Source: Synergistaceae bacterium UBA5827
GTDB taxonomy: Bacteria; Synergistota; Synergistia; Synergistales; 79-D21
Direction: 5' to 3'
DNA: 64,000 bases
NCBI GenBank assembly: GCA_002432945.1
Contig: DJHE01000019.1
Location: 26,634-90,633, forward strand
The position numbers and the translations under genes were made by a program. The stretch's first letter is position 1. Each line of letters begins with the position of its first letter. Below are positions 43,385-53,872 of the stretch, one piece after another. The notes beneath the pieces were generated by a model. It had not been told where the DNA came from and ran no database searches. It was given only the letters and a program-made list of their open reading frames with translations.

Positions 43385-43603
43385 TCATTTATATCTATAC
43401 ACGATCCGACCCCGTGTCAAGTCGTAAGTGGAAAGCTGGATCAGGACCTGGTCCCCGGGCAGGATGCGGATGAAGTGCATCCTCATTTTCCCCGAGACGT
43501 GGGCAAGTATTCGATGCCCGTTTTCCAGCTCCACCCGGAACATGGCATTGGGGAGCGGTTCCACGACCCTACCCTTGACTTCGATCACATCATCCTTCGC
43601 CAT
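43385..43603 (-). CDS. infA: translation initiation factor IF-1
   Basis: 72 residues with an OB fold: [21 protein letters not shown]...IRILPGDQV. The start MAKDDVIEV at 43603 matches the family. A TTG at 43612 in frame is nearer the GAGGAGG site and overlaps the stop of a short upstream reading frame; it would add three residues. Confidence 0.95.
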   Translation of the reverse strand: MAKDDVIEVKGRVVEPLPNAMFRVELENGHRILAHVSGKMRMHFIRILPGDQVLIQLSTYDLTRGRIVYRYK

Positions 43604-43608
43604 GCGGA

Positions 43609-43704
43609 TCAATCGACCTCCTCATTACGGGCCCTTTGCCTGGAAGCGGCAATCCGGTCCAACATGATACAGTCCTCTCCCGTCAAGGAGATCAACTCTC
43701 CCAT
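43609..43704 (-). CDS. possible 31-residue coupling peptide between map and infA
   Basis: An ATG inside the end of map opens 31 codons ([12 protein letters not shown]... to NEEVD) that end in TGA overlapping the TTG upstream of infA. It fills the map-infA gap. No family recognised; it may be chance or serve only to couple translation. Confidence 0.3.
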   Translation of the reverse strand: MGELISLTGEDCIMLDRIAASRQRARNEEVD

Positions 43705-44465
43705 GGCGTGAGGATCTCCGATCCGCTTTGGCAAACCAGGACCGTGTGCTCAAAGTGGGCTGCATCGGAGCGGTCGGCCGTCAAGACAGTCCATCCGTCT
43801 TCCCCTGTGACAACATCCTCCCTGCCGGTCATCACCATGGGTTCGATCGCGACAGTCATTCCGCTCTTCAGGGTGATCCCGCTGCCGGAACGCCCAAAGT
43901 TAGGCACTTGAGGAGCCTCGTGAAGTTTCCTGCCAATTCCGTGCCCCGCGTAACTCCTGACTAGCCCATATCCTTTCGGGACAAGAAAACTTTCAACAGC
44001 GTAACCAATGTCTCCCACGGTCGCCCCCTCACGTACAACCGACACCGCGCGGTGAAGCGACTCAAGGGCGTTCTCCATGAGGATGCGGCGTTTTTCCGAC
44101 ACCTTGCCAACCCCATATGTACAGGCAGCATCTCCGTAGTATCCCCTGTACTCGACCCCCATGTCAAAACTGACGATATCCCCTTCTTCCAGGAAGCGCC
44201 TGCGGTCGGGAATTCCGTGCACCACCTCTTCGTTGATGGAGATGCAAAGAGTTCCTGGAAAAGACCTCTTGATACCGGGAACACGGTAACCCTTGAAGGC
44301 AGGACGTGCTCCGCATTTGACCACATGGGCGTAAGCTTCTTCATCCAAGGAGTAGGTATCCACCCCTGGCCTGACCCTGTCGCGGAGGAACCGCAGCACG
44401 TCGGCAACGATACGTCCTGCCTGCCGCATGAGGGCAAGTTGTTCTTCGGTTTTCAAGGTGATCAT
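43692..44465 (-). CDS. map: methionine aminopeptidase, type I
   Basis: 257 residues. It removes the starter Met. Metal ligands: Asp in VSFDMGVEYRGYYGDAACTY, His in SYAGHGIGRKLHEAP, Glu in VAIEPMVM and the C-terminal HFEHTVLV. The start at 44465 overlaps the adk stop (ATGA). Confidence 0.96.
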   Translation of the reverse strand: MITLKTEEQLALMRQAGRIVADVLRFLRDRVRPGVDTYSLDEEAYAHVVKCGARPAFKGYRVPGIKRSFPGTLCISINEEVVHGIPDRRRFLEEGDIVSFDMGVEYRGYYGDAACTYGVGKVSEKRRILMENALESLHRAVSVVREGATVGDIGYAVESFLVPKGYGLVRSYAGHGIGRKLHEAPQVPNFGRSGSGITLKSGMTVAIEPMVMTGREDVVTGEDGWTVLTADRSDAAHFEHTVLVCQSGSEILTPWES

Positions 44466-45115
44466 TCGGACCTTCCCCAAGGGGCGGCCAGGATGGTTTT
44501 CAGGACTTCGTCACTTGATTTTTCCGCTTCCACTTCGACAAGAAGTTCCCTCTCCTTGTAGAAGTCGATAAGCGGGGCGGTCTGGGAATGGTAGACTTCA
44601 AGACGTTTCCTGATGACTTCCTCCCGGTCGTCCTCCCTTTGGAAAAGTTCCCCCCCGCAAAACTGGCAATGCTCTCCCTGTGAGCTAGGGTTAAAGCGCA
44701 CGTGGTAAATGGCTCCGCACTTGCGACATCCCCTTCGACCCGAAAGCCGTTCGATCACGATTTCATCGGAGACTTCGAAGAGGACCACTGCATCGAGATC
44801 CATCTCCAGTTCTCCAAGCATCTTCTCAAGGGCTTCGGCCTGGGAGACGGTCCGCGGGAAACCGTCCAGGATAAATCCTGTTGCACAATCCCCCGCGCCG
44901 AGCCGATGTTTCATCATTTCGACAATCAGCGCATCCGGCACGAGCTTTCCCGAATCCATATACCCCTTTGCCTGCAATCCGAGATTCGTACCCTTGGCAA
45001 CGTTCTCCCTCAGGATATCTCCGGTGGAGATGTGGGCCACCCGGACCTTCTCAAGCAGTTTTGCAGCCTGAGTCCCTTTCCCCGACCCGGGGGGACCCAA
45101 AAAGATAAGACGCAT
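44462..45115 (-). CDS. adk: adenylate kinase
   Basis: 217 residues. P-loop FLGPPGSGKGTQ, FILDGFPRT, and a long LID with a four-Cys zinc site (CRKCG...CQFCG), the Gram-positive-like form. The start at 45115 has GAGGCAG upstream and lies just past the secY stop. Confidence 0.97.
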   Translation of the reverse strand: MRLIFLGPPGSGKGTQAAKLLEKVRVAHISTGDILRENVAKGTNLGLQAKGYMDSGKLVPDALIVEMMKHRLGAGDCATGFILDGFPRTVSQAEALEKMLGELEMDLDAVVLFEVSDEIVIERLSGRRGCRKCGAIYHVRFNPSSQGEHCQFCGGELFQREDDREEVIRKRLEVYHSQTAPLIDFYKERELLVEVEAEKSSDEVLKTILAAPWGRSE

Positions 45116-45126
45116 GGCGTTCTGCC

Positions 45127-46416
45127 TCACATCTTGAACAGGCCGGCCCGGTCCCGCCGTTTCAGGATGCCCTCGTAATGACGCATGAGAAGCTGCCCCT
45201 CTATCTGCTGGACCGTGTCAAGAGCCACACCCACGACAATAAGGATAGCCGTGCCGCCGAAATAGAACGTATTGATGCCCATGACTTGCGTCATCAGCGT
45301 AGGCAATAAGGCGATCAGGGAGAGGAATATGGCACCGGCAAGCGTGATCCGGGTCATGACCCTCTCGATGTAGTCGGACGTAGGTTTTCCCGGGCGTATT
45401 CCCAGGATGAACCCGCCATACTTCTTCATGTTGTTCGCAACGTCTACCGGATTGAAGACAACAGCCGTGTAGAAGTAGGCGAAGAAAATGATCAGCGCTA
45501 CGTAAAGCACGGTGTAGATAAGGCTGCTGGGCGAAAAAGCCCTCTGTATAAACGCCCCAACGCCTCCCGGGAAGAACCGGGCAATCGTATACGGCAAAAG
45601 TAGAACCGACGAGGCGAAAATGATCGGGATAACTCCCGACTGATTGACCCTCAGGGGAATGAATGTGCTCTGCCCGCCGTAGACCTTGTTACCCACCACC
45701 CGTTTTGCATACTGCACGGGCAACCGTCTCTGCCCCTCTTGAAGGAGGATGCAGCCTGCAACGACCGCGACCATCAAAACAAGTGCAATGAGAAGGGCTA
45801 GGAAATTCATCTGCCCGGAGCTGACACTCGTCCAGGTCTGGATAATGGCCTCGGGAATCCTCGCAACGATGCCCGCGAAAATCAAGAGACTGATGCCGTT
45901 TCCGATGCCGTGGTCCGAGATCACCTCGCCAAGCCACATCACCGCCACGGAACCTGTGGTTATGGTTGCAACGACAAGGGCAAGGTCCCAAGGAGTCCCC
46001 GAAAAGATTCCAAGCCCCCGGAGCCAGAAGGAGAGCCCGAGCGCCTGCACGGCAGCAAAACCGACCGTACTCCAGCGGGTATAGGCCACAATCTTCTTGC
46101 GGCCCTCCTCGCCTTCCTTCTGGAGTTTCTCCAGGGCGGGGAACACCACCACGAGAAGCTGCATGACGATGCTCGCGTTGATGTAAGGACCGACACCAAG
46201 GGCAAACACGCTGAAACGACGGAGCGCTCCGCCTGCAAACAGATCAAGGAAACCAAGAACCCCGCCCTGCTCAAACAGCCTCGACATTGCGGTCCCATCA
46301 ATTCCCGGCGTCGGGATATGGGCACCGAGGCGAAAAACAAAAAGAACGCCAAGGGTAAAGAGTATCCGACGCTTCAGGTCAGGCAACCGCATCGCGTTGC
46401 GGACGGAGTCGAGCAC
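45127..46416 (-). CDS. secY: protein translocase subunit SecY
   Basis: A 429-residue, ten-helix channel protein. Seen: RLGAHIPTPGIDG near the N-terminus, GIGNGISLLIFAGIV and YMKKYGG-like NNMKKYGGFILGIRPGKPT. GTG start, directly abutting the rplO stop. Confidence 0.97.
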   Translation of the reverse strand: MLDSVRNAMRLPDLKRRILFTLGVLFVFRLGAHIPTPGIDGTAMSRLFEQGGVLGFLDLFAGGALRRFSVFALGVGPYINASIVMQLLVVVFPALEKLQKEGEEGRKKIVAYTRWSTVGFAAVQALGLSFWLRGLGIFSGTPWDLALVVATITTGSVAVMWLGEVISDHGIGNGISLLIFAGIVARIPEAIIQTWTSVSSGQMNFLALLIALVLMVAVVAGCILLQEGQRRLPVQYAKRVVGNKVYGGQSTFIPLRVNQSGVIPIIFASSVLLLPYTIARFFPGGVGAFIQRAFSPSSLIYTVLYVALIIFFAYFYTAVVFNPVDVANNMKKYGGFILGIRPGKPTSDYIERVMTRITLAGAIFLSLIALLPTLMTQVMGINTFYFGGTAILIVVGVALDTVQQIEGQLLMRHYEGILKRRDRAGLFKM

Positions 46417-46863
46417 CTAGATCACCTCTGCCTTTCCGCCCGCTGCAGCAATCTTCTCGACGGCCTTGGCACTGAATGCGTTGGCCTTGACATTGAGGGC
46501 CTTCGTTAGTTCCCCCGTCGCCAGGATCTTAACGCCATGCAGGTTCCCATGGATCAGGCCCACTGAGAGGAGCTCGATTGCCGTAATCTCTGCTCCGGCT
46601 TCAAAGCGCTCTTCGAGTGACTTGAGGTTGACCACTTCATAATTGATAGCGTGGCGGGCGTTGTTGAATCCTCGCTTGGGAACCCGCCTCTGGATGGGCA
46701 TCTGGCCGCCCTCGAAGCCACGGCTCACGCCGCCTCCTGCCCGGGCTTTCTGCCCCTTGTGACCTTTTCCAGCTGTTTTTCCTGTGCCGCTACCGACTCC
46801 ACATCCGAGCCTCTTGGGCTTCCGGCGGGATCCCGGGGCGGGACTGAGATCATGCAGGTGCAT
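46417..46863 (-). CDS. rplO: 50S ribosomal protein L15
   Basis: 148 residues: [21 protein letters not shown] and a Gly/Lys-rich loop, then [10 protein letters not shown]. Normal for L15. Confidence 0.97.
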   Translation of the reverse strand: MHLHDLSPAPGSRRKPKRLGCGVGSGTGKTAGKGHKGQKARAGGGVSRGFEGGQMPIQRRVPKRGFNNARHAINYEVVNLKSLEERFEAGAEITAIELLSVGLIHGNLHGVKILATGELTKALNVKANAFSAKAVEKIAAAGGKAEVI

Positions 46864-46875
46864 GGGATCTCCCTC

Positions 46876-47061
46876 CTATTTCTCGATGGCTTCCCAGTCG
46901 ACCAAATGATGGACTGCCGCGATCATTCCCCGGATCTGGGGAGTATCTTCCATCTCGACCGTGTCGTTAAGCTTTCGGAATCCAAAAGCCCGGATTGTCC
47001 GCTCCTGCTTGTCGGGGCGTCCGATACAGCTACGCTTCCATGTGATTTTCAGCCTTGCCAT
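46876..47061 (-). CDS. rpmD: 50S ribosomal protein L30
   Basis: 61 residues: LKITWKRSCIGRPDKQERTI and GFRKLNDTVEMEDTPQIRGM. Confidence 0.96.
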   Translation of the reverse strand: MARLKITWKRSCIGRPDKQERTIRAFGFRKLNDTVEMEDTPQIRGMIAAVHHLVDWEAIEK

Positions 47062-47073
47062 AACGCCGCCCCC

Positions 47074-47586
47074 CTATGCCGCCTGAACCGGCTTGCGATC
47101 CTTGCCGCGCAGGCGAAGGGTCTCCTCGGGAGTCCTCATGCTCCTCAGCGCTTCAAAGGTCGCGTAGGCAACGTTGATCGGGTTCGATGTCCTGCCGATG
47201 ACTTTCGTCAGGACATCCTTCACTCCACCGAGTTCCATGATGGCTCGTACCACCGCTCCCGCGATAACACCCGTCCCTGGAGCAGCGGGCTTGAGGAGAA
47301 CTTCTGCCGCGCCGAAATGGCCGATTGTGGGATGAGCCACCGTGTTTCCAACCTTTTTCAGCGTCACCATGCTTTTCTTTGCCTTTTCGATACCCTTCCG
47401 CACGGCTTCGGGAATCTCTCTTGCCTTGCCCATCCCCATGCCGACCTGTCCATTGCCGTCACCGGCAACGACGAGCACGCTGAATTTAAACCGCTTGCCG
47501 CCCTTGACCACCTTGCTGACGCGCTTGATGGAAACAACACGCTCGGTCAGTTCGGTCTCGGTCCCTTTTTGCATCCTGGCTGCCAT
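47074..47586 (-). CDS. rpsE: 30S ribosomal protein S5
   Basis: 170 residues. The N-terminal RNA-binding segment has [19 protein letters not shown]; also [20 protein letters not shown] and [19 protein letters not shown]. Confidence 0.97.
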   Translation of the reverse strand: MAARMQKGTETELTERVVSIKRVSKVVKGGKRFKFSVLVVAGDGNGQVGMGMGKAREIPEAVRKGIEKAKKSMVTLKKVGNTVAHPTIGHFGAAEVLLKPAAPGTGVIAGAVVRAIMELGGVKDVLTKVIGRTSNPINVAYATFEALRSMRTPEETLRLRGKDRKPVQAA

Positions 47587-47599
47587 TGGCCATTCCCCC

Positions 47600-47968
47600 C
47601 TAGAACTTCAGCCCGGCTTCGCGGGCGGAATCGGCCAAGGCCTTCACCCGACCGTGGAACATGTGCCCGCCCCGGTCGAACACGACAGCCTGGATTCCCT
47701 TTTCCAGGGCTCGCTCCGCAACCAGCTTGCCGATAAACTTCGCCGCCTCGATGTTTCCGGTTCCCTTGAGCTGCTCTGCAACGGCCTTTTCACGGGTGGA
47801 CACCGCAACAAGGGTCGTCCCTTTTACATCGTCAATGACCTGGGCATAGGTGTGCTTCAGGCTCCGGAAAACTGAAAGCCTTGGAGCTTCGGCGGTCCCC
47901 GAGAGTTTTTGCCGGAGACGCAAGTGACGGATTAGTCTCATTTCATTTCGGCTTCGTTTTTTAATCAT
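47600..47968 (-). CDS. rplR: 50S ribosomal protein L18
   Basis: 122 residues: [38 protein letters not shown]. Binds 5S rRNA. Confidence 0.96.
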   Translation of the reverse strand: MIKKRSRNEMRLIRHLRLRQKLSGTAEAPRLSVFRSLKHTYAQVIDDVKGTTLVAVSTREKAVAEQLKGTGNIEAAKFIGKLVAERALEKGIQAVVFDRGGHMFHGRVKALADSAREAGLKF

Positions 47969-47983
47969 GCTCTTTCACCTCGA

Positions 47984-48526
47984 CTACTTCTTCGATCCAG
48001 CCTTGCCGGCCTTACGAATGATGAACTCTCCCGCATAGCGGATCCCCTTGCCCTTGTAGGGCTCAGGCGGACGGTAACCGCGGATGTTGGCCGCGAGCTG
48101 TCCCACAACCTGCTTGTCGGCACCCTTGATGAGGATTTTCGTCGGGCCATCCGTCAGTATCTCGACTCCCGCAGGCGGTTCAACCTGGATCGGGTGGGAA
48201 TACCCAAGGCTCAATACCAGGGTTTTCCCTTGCATCTGGGCCCTGTAGCCGACCCCGACGATCTCGAGTTGCCGCTGGAAACCTTCGCTGACTCCCACGA
48301 CCATGTTGTTCAGCAGGGCACGCGTCATTCCATGGAATGCCCTGGACTTGATTTCATCGTCCTTGCGGGTAACGACAATCTGCCCCTCCTCGAGGGACAC
48401 ATCCACGCACGGAAGAAGATCGAGTGAAAGTTCGCCCCTCGGGCCCTTTACCTTGACGTGACGCTCTTCCACGGAAACCTGGACATCCTTGGAGAGCGGA
48501 ATGCTTTTCCTTCCAATTCGTGACAA
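47984..48526 (-). CDS. rplF: 50S ribosomal protein L6
   Basis: 180 residues: MSRIGRKSIPLSKDVQVSV and the C-terminal IRGYRPPEPYKGKGIRYAGE. Confidence 0.97.
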   Translation of the reverse strand: MSRIGRKSIPLSKDVQVSVEERHVKVKGPRGELSLDLLPCVDVSLEEGQIVVTRKDDEIKSRAFHGMTRALLNNMVVGVSEGFQRQLEIVGVGYRAQMQGKTLVLSLGYSHPIQVEPPAGVEILTDGPTKILIKGADKQVVGQLAANIRGYRPPEPYKGKGIRYAGEFIIRKAGKAGSKK

Positions 48527-48541
48527 GGACTACACCCCCCA

Positions 48542-48946
48542 CTACCAGACGTAGCAGATGACTTCGCCCCCCAGGCCGTTGAAACGGGCCGTGGCATCCG
48601 TCATCAATCCCTGTGAGGTGGAAATGATGGCCACTCCGAGCCCTCCCATGACCTTGGGCAGATCGCTTCTGCCTACGTAAATTCGACGACCGGGCTTGCT
48701 GATTCTCCGCAGCCCCTGGATAACGCGTTCCCGGTTCGGTCCATAGTTCAGCATCAGCCTGAGCATGGAAACAGGCTTCTTTGCATCATTAAGGACCTTG
48801 AAATTGCGAATATATCCCTCTTCCTTGAGGATCTTGGCAACCTCAAGCTTCATTTTGCTCATAGGGATATCAACGGTCTCCTGGAAAACCATGTTCGCAT
48901 TCCGGATGCGCGTGAGCATATCCGCTATGGGATCGGTCACGTACAT
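48542..48946 (-). CDS. rpsH: 30S ribosomal protein S8
   Basis: 134 residues: [16 protein letters not shown] and the end [20 protein letters not shown]. Confidence 0.97.
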   Translation of the reverse strand: MYVTDPIADMLTRIRNANMVFQETVDIPMSKMKLEVAKILKEEGYIRNFKVLNDAKKPVSMLRLMLNYGPNRERVIQGLRRISKPGRRIYVGRSDLPKVMGGLGVAIISTSQGLMTDATARFNGLGGEVICYVW

Positions 48947-48973
48947 TTCCCCTGCCTCCTTCTGACCTTGCGG

Positions 48974-49159
48974 CTACCAGCTCGACTTGACCACGCCGGG
49001 GATTTTCCCCTCGCGGGCCAGCTTGCGGAAGCAGCAGCGGCACATGTTGAATTTGCGCAGCACGGAATGGACGCGCCCACATAGGGGGCAACGGTTATAC
49101 TTCCGCACCTTGAATTTCGGTTCCCTCTTCGCCTTGACTTCAAGGGCCGTTCTCGACAT
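48974..49159 (-). CDS. rpsN: 30S ribosomal protein S14, type Z
   Basis: 61 residues, the short zinc form, with CPLCGR and CRCCFR. It lies between rplE and rpsH as usual. Confidence 0.96.
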   Translation of the reverse strand: MSRTALEVKAKREPKFKVRKYNRCPLCGRVHSVLRKFNMCRCCFRKLAREGKIPGVVKSSW

Positions 49160-49173
49160 CTCGACTTACCCCC

Positions 49174-49716
49174 TTAACGGCTGAAGGGCATACCCAGCTC
49201 CTTGAGAAGGAGGTAGGCCTCTTCGTCGTTCTTCGCCGTGGTGACGATGCTGATGTTCATTCCTCGCACGCGGATGACCTTGTCGTAATCGATCTCGGGA
49301 AAAATGAGCTGTTCCTTGAGACCGAGATTGAAATTCCCACGGCCATCAAATCCTTTTCGGGATACTCCCTGGAAATCCTTGATCCTGGGCAGGGCTAGCG
49401 AAAGCAACCTGTCAAGGAATTCCCATTTTCTCGTTCCCCGAAGGGTGACGGCGCATGCGACGGGCATACCTTCGCGGAGCTTGAAACCCGCGACAGATTT
49501 TTTCGCCCTTTTTAGTACGGGACGTTGCCCCGTGATCTGGGTCAACTCGTTGATCGATGCATCCATGTACTTGATGTCGACCTTTGCCTCGCCGACCCCG
49601 ATGTTGACCACAACCTTTTCGATGCGCGGGGCCTCCATGACATTCCTGAAGGCGAATTCCTTCATCAGGCGCGGGATGACCTCTTCCTTGTACTTTGTCT
49701 GTAAGCGCGGAACCAT
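49174..49716 (-). CDS. rplE: 50S ribosomal protein L5
   Basis: 180 residues. The start [15 protein letters not shown] at 49716 follows GGAGGAGG; the open frame further upstream overlaps rplX. GIGVGEA-like [12 protein letters not shown] and [18 protein letters not shown] confirm L5. Confidence 0.96.
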   Translation of the reverse strand: MVPRLQTKYKEEVIPRLMKEFAFRNVMEAPRIEKVVVNIGVGEAKVDIKYMDASINELTQITGQRPVLKRAKKSVAGFKLREGMPVACAVTLRGTRKWEFLDRLLSLALPRIKDFQGVSRKGFDGRGNFNLGLKEQLIFPEIDYDKVIRVRGMNISIVTTAKNDEEAYLLLKELGMPFSR

Positions 49717-49735
49717 GGCTAAAGAAGCCTCCTCC

Positions 49736-50062
49736 CTACACCTTATCCACGATTTCCCCGCACTTTTTGCAGAGGCGCACCTTGCGTCCGTCATCCATGA
49801 AGGCACGGGCGACTCGGGTGGGCTTGCCGCAGGCGGGGCAAACGAGCATGGCTTTTGCTGCGTAAAACGGCGTTTCCTGCTTTACGATCCCGCCCTTGGG
49901 GCTCTTCTGGGTGGGACGAACGTGCTTCGTCGCCAGGTTGACGCCTTCCACGACGATCATGTCCTTTTTGGGAATGTGGCGAAGGACCTTGCCTTCTTTC
50001 CCTGCGTCTTTTCCAGACAGGACGTGGACGCGGTCACCTTTCTTGATTCTCATCTTTCCCAT
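49736..50062 (-). CDS. rplX: 50S ribosomal protein L24
   Basis: 108 residues. The KOW motif [20 protein letters not shown] is at the start. The C-terminus carries a zinc-ribbon-like CPACGKPT...CKKCGE, also seen in some thermophile L24 proteins. Confidence 0.96.
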   Translation of the reverse strand: MGKMRIKKGDRVHVLSGKDAGKEGKVLRHIPKKDMIVVEGVNLATKHVRPTQKSPKGGIVKQETPFYAAKAMLVCPACGKPTRVARAFMDDGRKVRLCKKCGEIVDKV

Positions 50063-50074
50063 GACAAAAGCCTC

Positions 50075-50443
50075 CTACACGACCTCAGGGGCAAGCGAGA
50101 CGATACGCATGTATTTCTTCTCGCGAAGCTCCCTGGCAACGGGGCCGAAGATGCGGGTTCCTTTTGGATCGCCGTTGTTGTCGATGATCACGGCCGCATT
50201 GTCGTCGAAGCGAACGTATGAACCGTCTTTACGCCGGATTTCCTTGCTTGTCCTGACGATTACCGCCTTGACCACTTGGCCCTTCCCGATGTTGCTATTG
50301 GGAATGGCTTCCCTTACGGAGGCGACGATCACATCGCCGATCGAGCCGACAAAACGCTGGCTCCCCCCTACGACATGGACGCACATGATCTTCTTTGCCC
50401 CGGAATTATCGGCTACGTTCAGGACCGTCCTTAGCTGGATCAT
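50075..50443 (-). CDS. rplN: 50S ribosomal protein L14
   Basis: 122 residues: [19 protein letters not shown] and [20 protein letters not shown]. Confidence 0.97.
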   Translation of the reverse strand: MIQLRTVLNVADNSGAKKIMCVHVVGGSQRFVGSIGDVIVASVREAIPNSNIGKGQVVKAVIVRTSKEIRRKDGSYVRFDDNAAVIIDNNGDPKGTRIFGPVARELREKKYMRIVSLAPEVV

Positions 50444-50446
50444 CCC

Positions 50447-50740
50447 TTACGCCTCCTCGCCGCCGGCCTCTACACCCAGAATCGGGGCACGGCGAAGGAC
50501 TTCCTTCAGCGTCCAGTGCTTGTGGGCGCTTAGGGGGCGCGTCTCCTCGATGAGGACCTGGTCACCTATCCGGCAGGTGTTCTCTTCGTCGTGAGCCATG
50601 TACTTCTTGAACTTCAGGACCGGCTTACCGTACAGGGCGTGCTTGGCCATCCGGTCCACACGGACGACGATTGTCTTTTGCATTTTATTGCTGACAACCG
50701 TTCCGATCCGTGTCTTCCGATGAGGGGTTCTCTCCTCCAT
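50447..50740 (-). CDS. rpsQ: 30S ribosomal protein S17
   Basis: 97 residues: [20 protein letters not shown] and [18 protein letters not shown]. It carries a short acidic tail. Confidence 0.96.
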   Translation of the reverse strand: MEERTPHRKTRIGTVVSNKMQKTIVVRVDRMAKHALYGKPVLKFKKYMAHDEENTCRIGDQVLIEETRPLSAHKHWTLKEVLRRAPILGVEAGGEEA

Positions 50741-50746
50741 CGTCCG

Positions 50747-50962
50747 TTACCTCCTTGCGGTCGCGCGATCCACGGCAACTTCCTTCTCACGCTTGACCGT
50801 GAGAATCCGTGCGATGGTCCGCTTGACTTCCGAAATTCGACTGTGGTTCCCCTGCTGTCCAATTGCGCTCTGGAAGCGCAGGTTAAAAAGTTCTTCCTTG
50901 AACTGGCGGTGCTTGTCGTTCAACTCTTCGATTGTGAGGTCCCTGTAATCCTTGGCTTTCAT
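50747..50962 (-). CDS. rpmC: 50S ribosomal protein L29
   Basis: 71 residues: MKAKDYRDLTIEELNDKHRQ, ELFNLRFQSAIGQ. Sits at the tunnel exit. Confidence 0.96.
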   Translation of the reverse strand: MKAKDYRDLTIEELNDKHRQFKEELFNLRFQSAIGQQGNHSRISEVKRTIARILTVKREKEVAVDRATARR

Positions 50963-50965
50963 GTT

Positions 50966-51388
50966 CTATTCACCACCCAGTCCCTCTCGGGCAACAAACC
51001 GGACCTTGATCGGGAGTTTGTGACCAGCCGTGAGGAAAGCCTCTTCGGCAACCTCCCGAGTGACACCGGCTACCTCAAACATGATCCGGCCCCGCTTAAC
51101 CGGGGCGACCCAGAACTCCGGGCTTCCCTTCCCCTTGCCCATACGGGTTTCCAGGGGTTTCTTCGTGAAGGGGCGATCGGGGAAGATACGGATCCAGATC
51201 TTGCCGCCCTTCTTCATCTTGCGGGAGATCGCAACACGAGCGGCTTCGATCTGTCTTGCCGTGATCCAGGCGCAATCCAGCGCCTGCATCCCGAAATCGC
51301 CAAAATCGACCTCGGTGGCTCCCTTTGCTCGGCCACTCAGGGGCCTGCGAAATGGCTTCCTGTATTTGACGCGGCTAGGCATAAGCAT
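50966..51388 (-). CDS. rplP: 50S ribosomal protein L16
   Basis: 140 residues: [15 protein letters not shown], then [20 protein letters not shown] and [19 protein letters not shown]. Confidence 0.97.
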   Translation of the reverse strand: MLMPSRVKYRKPFRRPLSGRAKGATEVDFGDFGMQALDCAWITARQIEAARVAISRKMKKGGKIWIRIFPDRPFTKKPLETRMGKGKGSPEFWVAPVKRGRIMFEVAGVTREVAEEAFLTAGHKLPIKVRFVAREGLGGE

Positions 51389-51394
51389 GGTGCG

Positions 51395-52066
51395 TTAACC
51401 CCTTTCCTTTGCGCCCTCTTTGGCCGTCTTCCGGGGCCGGTAGGCGGCATCGCCACGGTAAACCCACACCTTGACGCCAATAACCCCGTAAATCGTCCGG
51501 GCTTCGGCAAATCCGTAATCGATATCGGCCCTGAGAGTGGAGAGCGGAAGCTGTCCTTCAAGGTACCATTCGGTCCGGGCGATTTCAGCTCCGCCGAGGC
51601 GGCCGCCGCACTGCACCTTGATCCCCTTGGCACCTGACTTCATGGCGCGGAAAATCGCCTTCTTCATGGCACGCCTGAAACTCACCCTCATTTCAAGCGA
51701 AGAGGCCACGCTCTCGGCAAGGAGGAATGCCTCCATGTCTGGATTCTTGATCTCCTGGACGTTGATCATGGCCCGGAGACCCGTCTTGGCCTGCAGTTCC
51801 TCACGGACCTTCTGGATCTCGGTGCCGCCTTTTCCGATCACTACCCCAGGCCGGGCGGTCGAAATCGTGAACGCGATTACGTTGCCGATGCGCTCGATTT
51901 CAACCTTTGAAACCCCTGCGCCCTTCCAGCGGTTGATAAGCCACTGTCTCAGCTCAAGGTCCTGGTGAAGGTTCTTCGCGTAATTCCTACCGCTGGCGTA
52001 CCACTTGGATTCCCAATCGCGGATGATGCCCAGCCGCATCCCCACGGGATGAACTTTCTGACCCAC
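51395..52066 (-). CDS. rpsC: 30S ribosomal protein S3
   Basis: 223 residues. The KH domain GVVIGKGGTEIQKVREEL and the C-terminal EWYLEGQLPLSTLRADIDYG are present. I chose the second GTG (52066; MGQKVHPVGMRLG), six bases after AAGGAGGG, over the first GTG at 52072, which touches that site. Confidence 0.96.
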   Translation of the reverse strand: MGQKVHPVGMRLGIIRDWESKWYASGRNYAKNLHQDLELRQWLINRWKGAGVSKVEIERIGNVIAFTISTARPGVVIGKGGTEIQKVREELQAKTGLRAMINVQEIKNPDMEAFLLAESVASSLEMRVSFRRAMKKAIFRAMKSGAKGIKVQCGGRLGGAEIARTEWYLEGQLPLSTLRADIDYGFAEARTIYGVIGVKVWVYRGDAAYRPRKTAKEGAKERG

Positions 52067-52078
52067 GGTCACCCCTCC

Positions 52079-52411
52079 TTAGCGTTCCGAGACCACGATG
52101 GTCAAGTGGCTGGACGTCCGCTTGAACGGATGAGCCCGGCCCATCGAGACGGGGCGGAACCGCTTCATAGCCGTTCCCCTGTCGGCAAAAGCTTCAGAAA
52201 CGACGAGCTTATCAACGTCCAAGCCGTAATTGTTGTCTGCATTGGCCAAGGCGCTCTTCAAGGCTTTCTCGACGTAGCGGGCCGCCTTCTTGGGGGTGAA
52301 TTTCAGGATCGCCAGGGCGTCACCGGCCTTCTTGCCACGGATCAGGCTGAGAACCTGGCGAAGCTTGGTCGGGGAAATATGCAGTCCCTTGGATATCGCT
52401 TTCGCTTCCAT
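52079..52411 (-). CDS. rplV: 50S ribosomal protein L22
   Basis: 110 residues: GLHISPTKLRQVLSLIRGKK and the exit-tunnel loop with FRPVSMGRAHPFKRTSSH. Confidence 0.97.
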   Translation of the reverse strand: MEAKAISKGLHISPTKLRQVLSLIRGKKAGDALAILKFTPKKAARYVEKALKSALANADNNYGLDVDKLVVSEAFADRGTAMKRFRPVSMGRAHPFKRTSSHLTIVVSER

Positions 52412-52426
52412 GTCTTCCTCAACCCC

Positions 52427-52708
52427 CTACTTCACGCCGGAAGAGCGTTCCTGCCCGGCATGCCCGCCAAACTTGCGGGTCGGCGCAAACTCTCCGAGCT
52501 TGTGTCCGATCATGTTTTCCGTGATGAACACGGGAATGTGCGTGCGGCCGTTATGAACCGCGATGGTGTGTCCGATCATGGCGGGCACGATCGTCGAGCG
52601 CCTCGACCAGGTCTTGATGACCGCCTTCTTCGATGCATCGTTCATCAGTTCTACCCGGTGGAGGAGCTTGAGTTCAATAAAAGGACCTTTCTTCGCGGAC
52701 CTTGCCAT
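52427..52708 (-). CDS. rpsS: 30S ribosomal protein S19
   Basis: 93 residues: [49 protein letters not shown]. Confidence 0.97.
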   Translation of the reverse strand: MARSAKKGPFIELKLLHRVELMNDASKKAVIKTWSRRSTIVPAMIGHTIAVHNGRTHIPVFITENMIGHKLGEFAPTRKFGGHAGQERSSGVK

Positions 52709-52727
52709 GTCCTTCCCTCCTCAACCC

Positions 52728-53555
52728 TTACTTCGCGTACCGACGCCGGACGATCATCTTGTCGGACGGCTTCGACTTGCGGGTTCTGAAACCCTTCGCT
52801 GGGGTTCCCCAGGGGGAGACAGGATGCTTGTTGGACTTGCTGCAGCCTTCACCGCCACCCATGGGGTGGTCCACTGGGTTCATGACCATCCCGCGAACCT
52901 TCGGCCGGCGGCCAAGCCAACGGACCTTGCCTGCCTTCCCGTCAACGACGTTCTCGTGTTCCTCGTTGCCAACCTGCCCAATGGTAGCCATGCACTGCTG
53001 GAGGACAAGGCGCAGTTCTCCACTCGGCATCCTGATGTAGGCATACTTGCCTTCTTTCGCCATCAGCTGGGCACTTGCCCCGGCAGACCTGACCATGACA
53101 CCGCCCCTGCCGGGCTCCAGTTCGATATTGTGCACGACGGTCCCGACCGGGATATCCATCATCTTTAGCGCGTTCCCGGGCTTGATGTCGGAGCCGGGAC
53201 CAGCCATTATCTGGGTGCCGACCACGAGACCGGACGGTGCCAGTATGTATCGTTTCTCGCCGTCTGCGTAATTGATCAGGGCGATCCGGGCTGAACGGTT
53301 CGGATCGTATTCGATCGTCGCCACTTTCCCCGGGATACCGATCTTATCGCGCTTGAAGTCGATTTTCCGGTATTGGCGCTTGTTCCCGCCGCCCCGGTGC
53401 CGCATCGTCACGCGACCCGTGTTGTTCCGGCCTGCGGTCCTCTTCAGGGGCTCAAGCAGGCTCTTTTCGGGCTCCGTAGAAGTAATTTCCTTGTAGTCCG
53501 CATTCGCCATGGTTCGGCGACTTGGTGTATAGGGCTTGAATTTTTTCATCGCCAT
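52728..53555 (-). CDS. rplB: 50S ribosomal protein L2
   Basis: 275 residues: [32 protein letters not shown] and [15 protein letters not shown], the segment near the peptidyl-transferase centre. GGAGGAG precedes the ATG. Confidence 0.98.
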   Translation of the reverse strand: MAMKKFKPYTPSRRTMANADYKEITSTEPEKSLLEPLKRTAGRNNTGRVTMRHRGGGNKRQYRKIDFKRDKIGIPGKVATIEYDPNRSARIALINYADGEKRYILAPSGLVVGTQIMAGPGSDIKPGNALKMMDIPVGTVVHNIELEPGRGGVMVRSAGASAQLMAKEGKYAYIRMPSGELRLVLQQCMATIGQVGNEEHENVVDGKAGKVRWLGRRPKVRGMVMNPVDHPMGGGEGCSKSNKHPVSPWGTPAKGFRTRKSKPSDKMIVRRRYAK

Positions 53556-53575
53556 GTTCGTTCTCCTCCTGCGCC

Positions 53576-53872
53576 TTACGCGCTCGCGCCTTCAAAGAAC
53601 TTGATGCGCTCACCCGCGGCGAGGGTTACGATGGCCTTTTTCCACGAGCGGGAGCGTCCCAAAAATGCGCCCAGGCGCTTCGGCTTCGAGCGGACCTTGA
53701 CCGTATTGACGCTTTCGACCTTCACCTTGAAGACTTCCTCTACCGCCTGGCGGATGACAACCTTGTTCGCTTTCGGGTGAACCTCGAAGACGTACTTGTT
53801 GCTCTCCATCTGGCGATTCGACTTCTCCGTGATGATCGGCCGGATTATCACATCATGAGAAACGAGGTTCAT
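53576..53872 (-). CDS. rplW: 50S ribosomal protein L23
   Basis: 98 residues: [20 protein letters not shown]. It overlaps rplD by ATGA. Confidence 0.96.
   Translation of the reverse strand: MNLVSHDVIIRPIITEKSNRQMESNKYVFEVHPKANKVVIRQAVEEVFKVKVESVNTVKVRSKPKRLGAFLGRSRSWKKAIVTLAAGERIKFFEGASA

Noticed and set aside
49736..50062. Zinc-ribbon tail of L24 as novel
   Set aside because: Similar CPACGKPT...C..CG tails are known in L24 of other bacteria such as Thermus.
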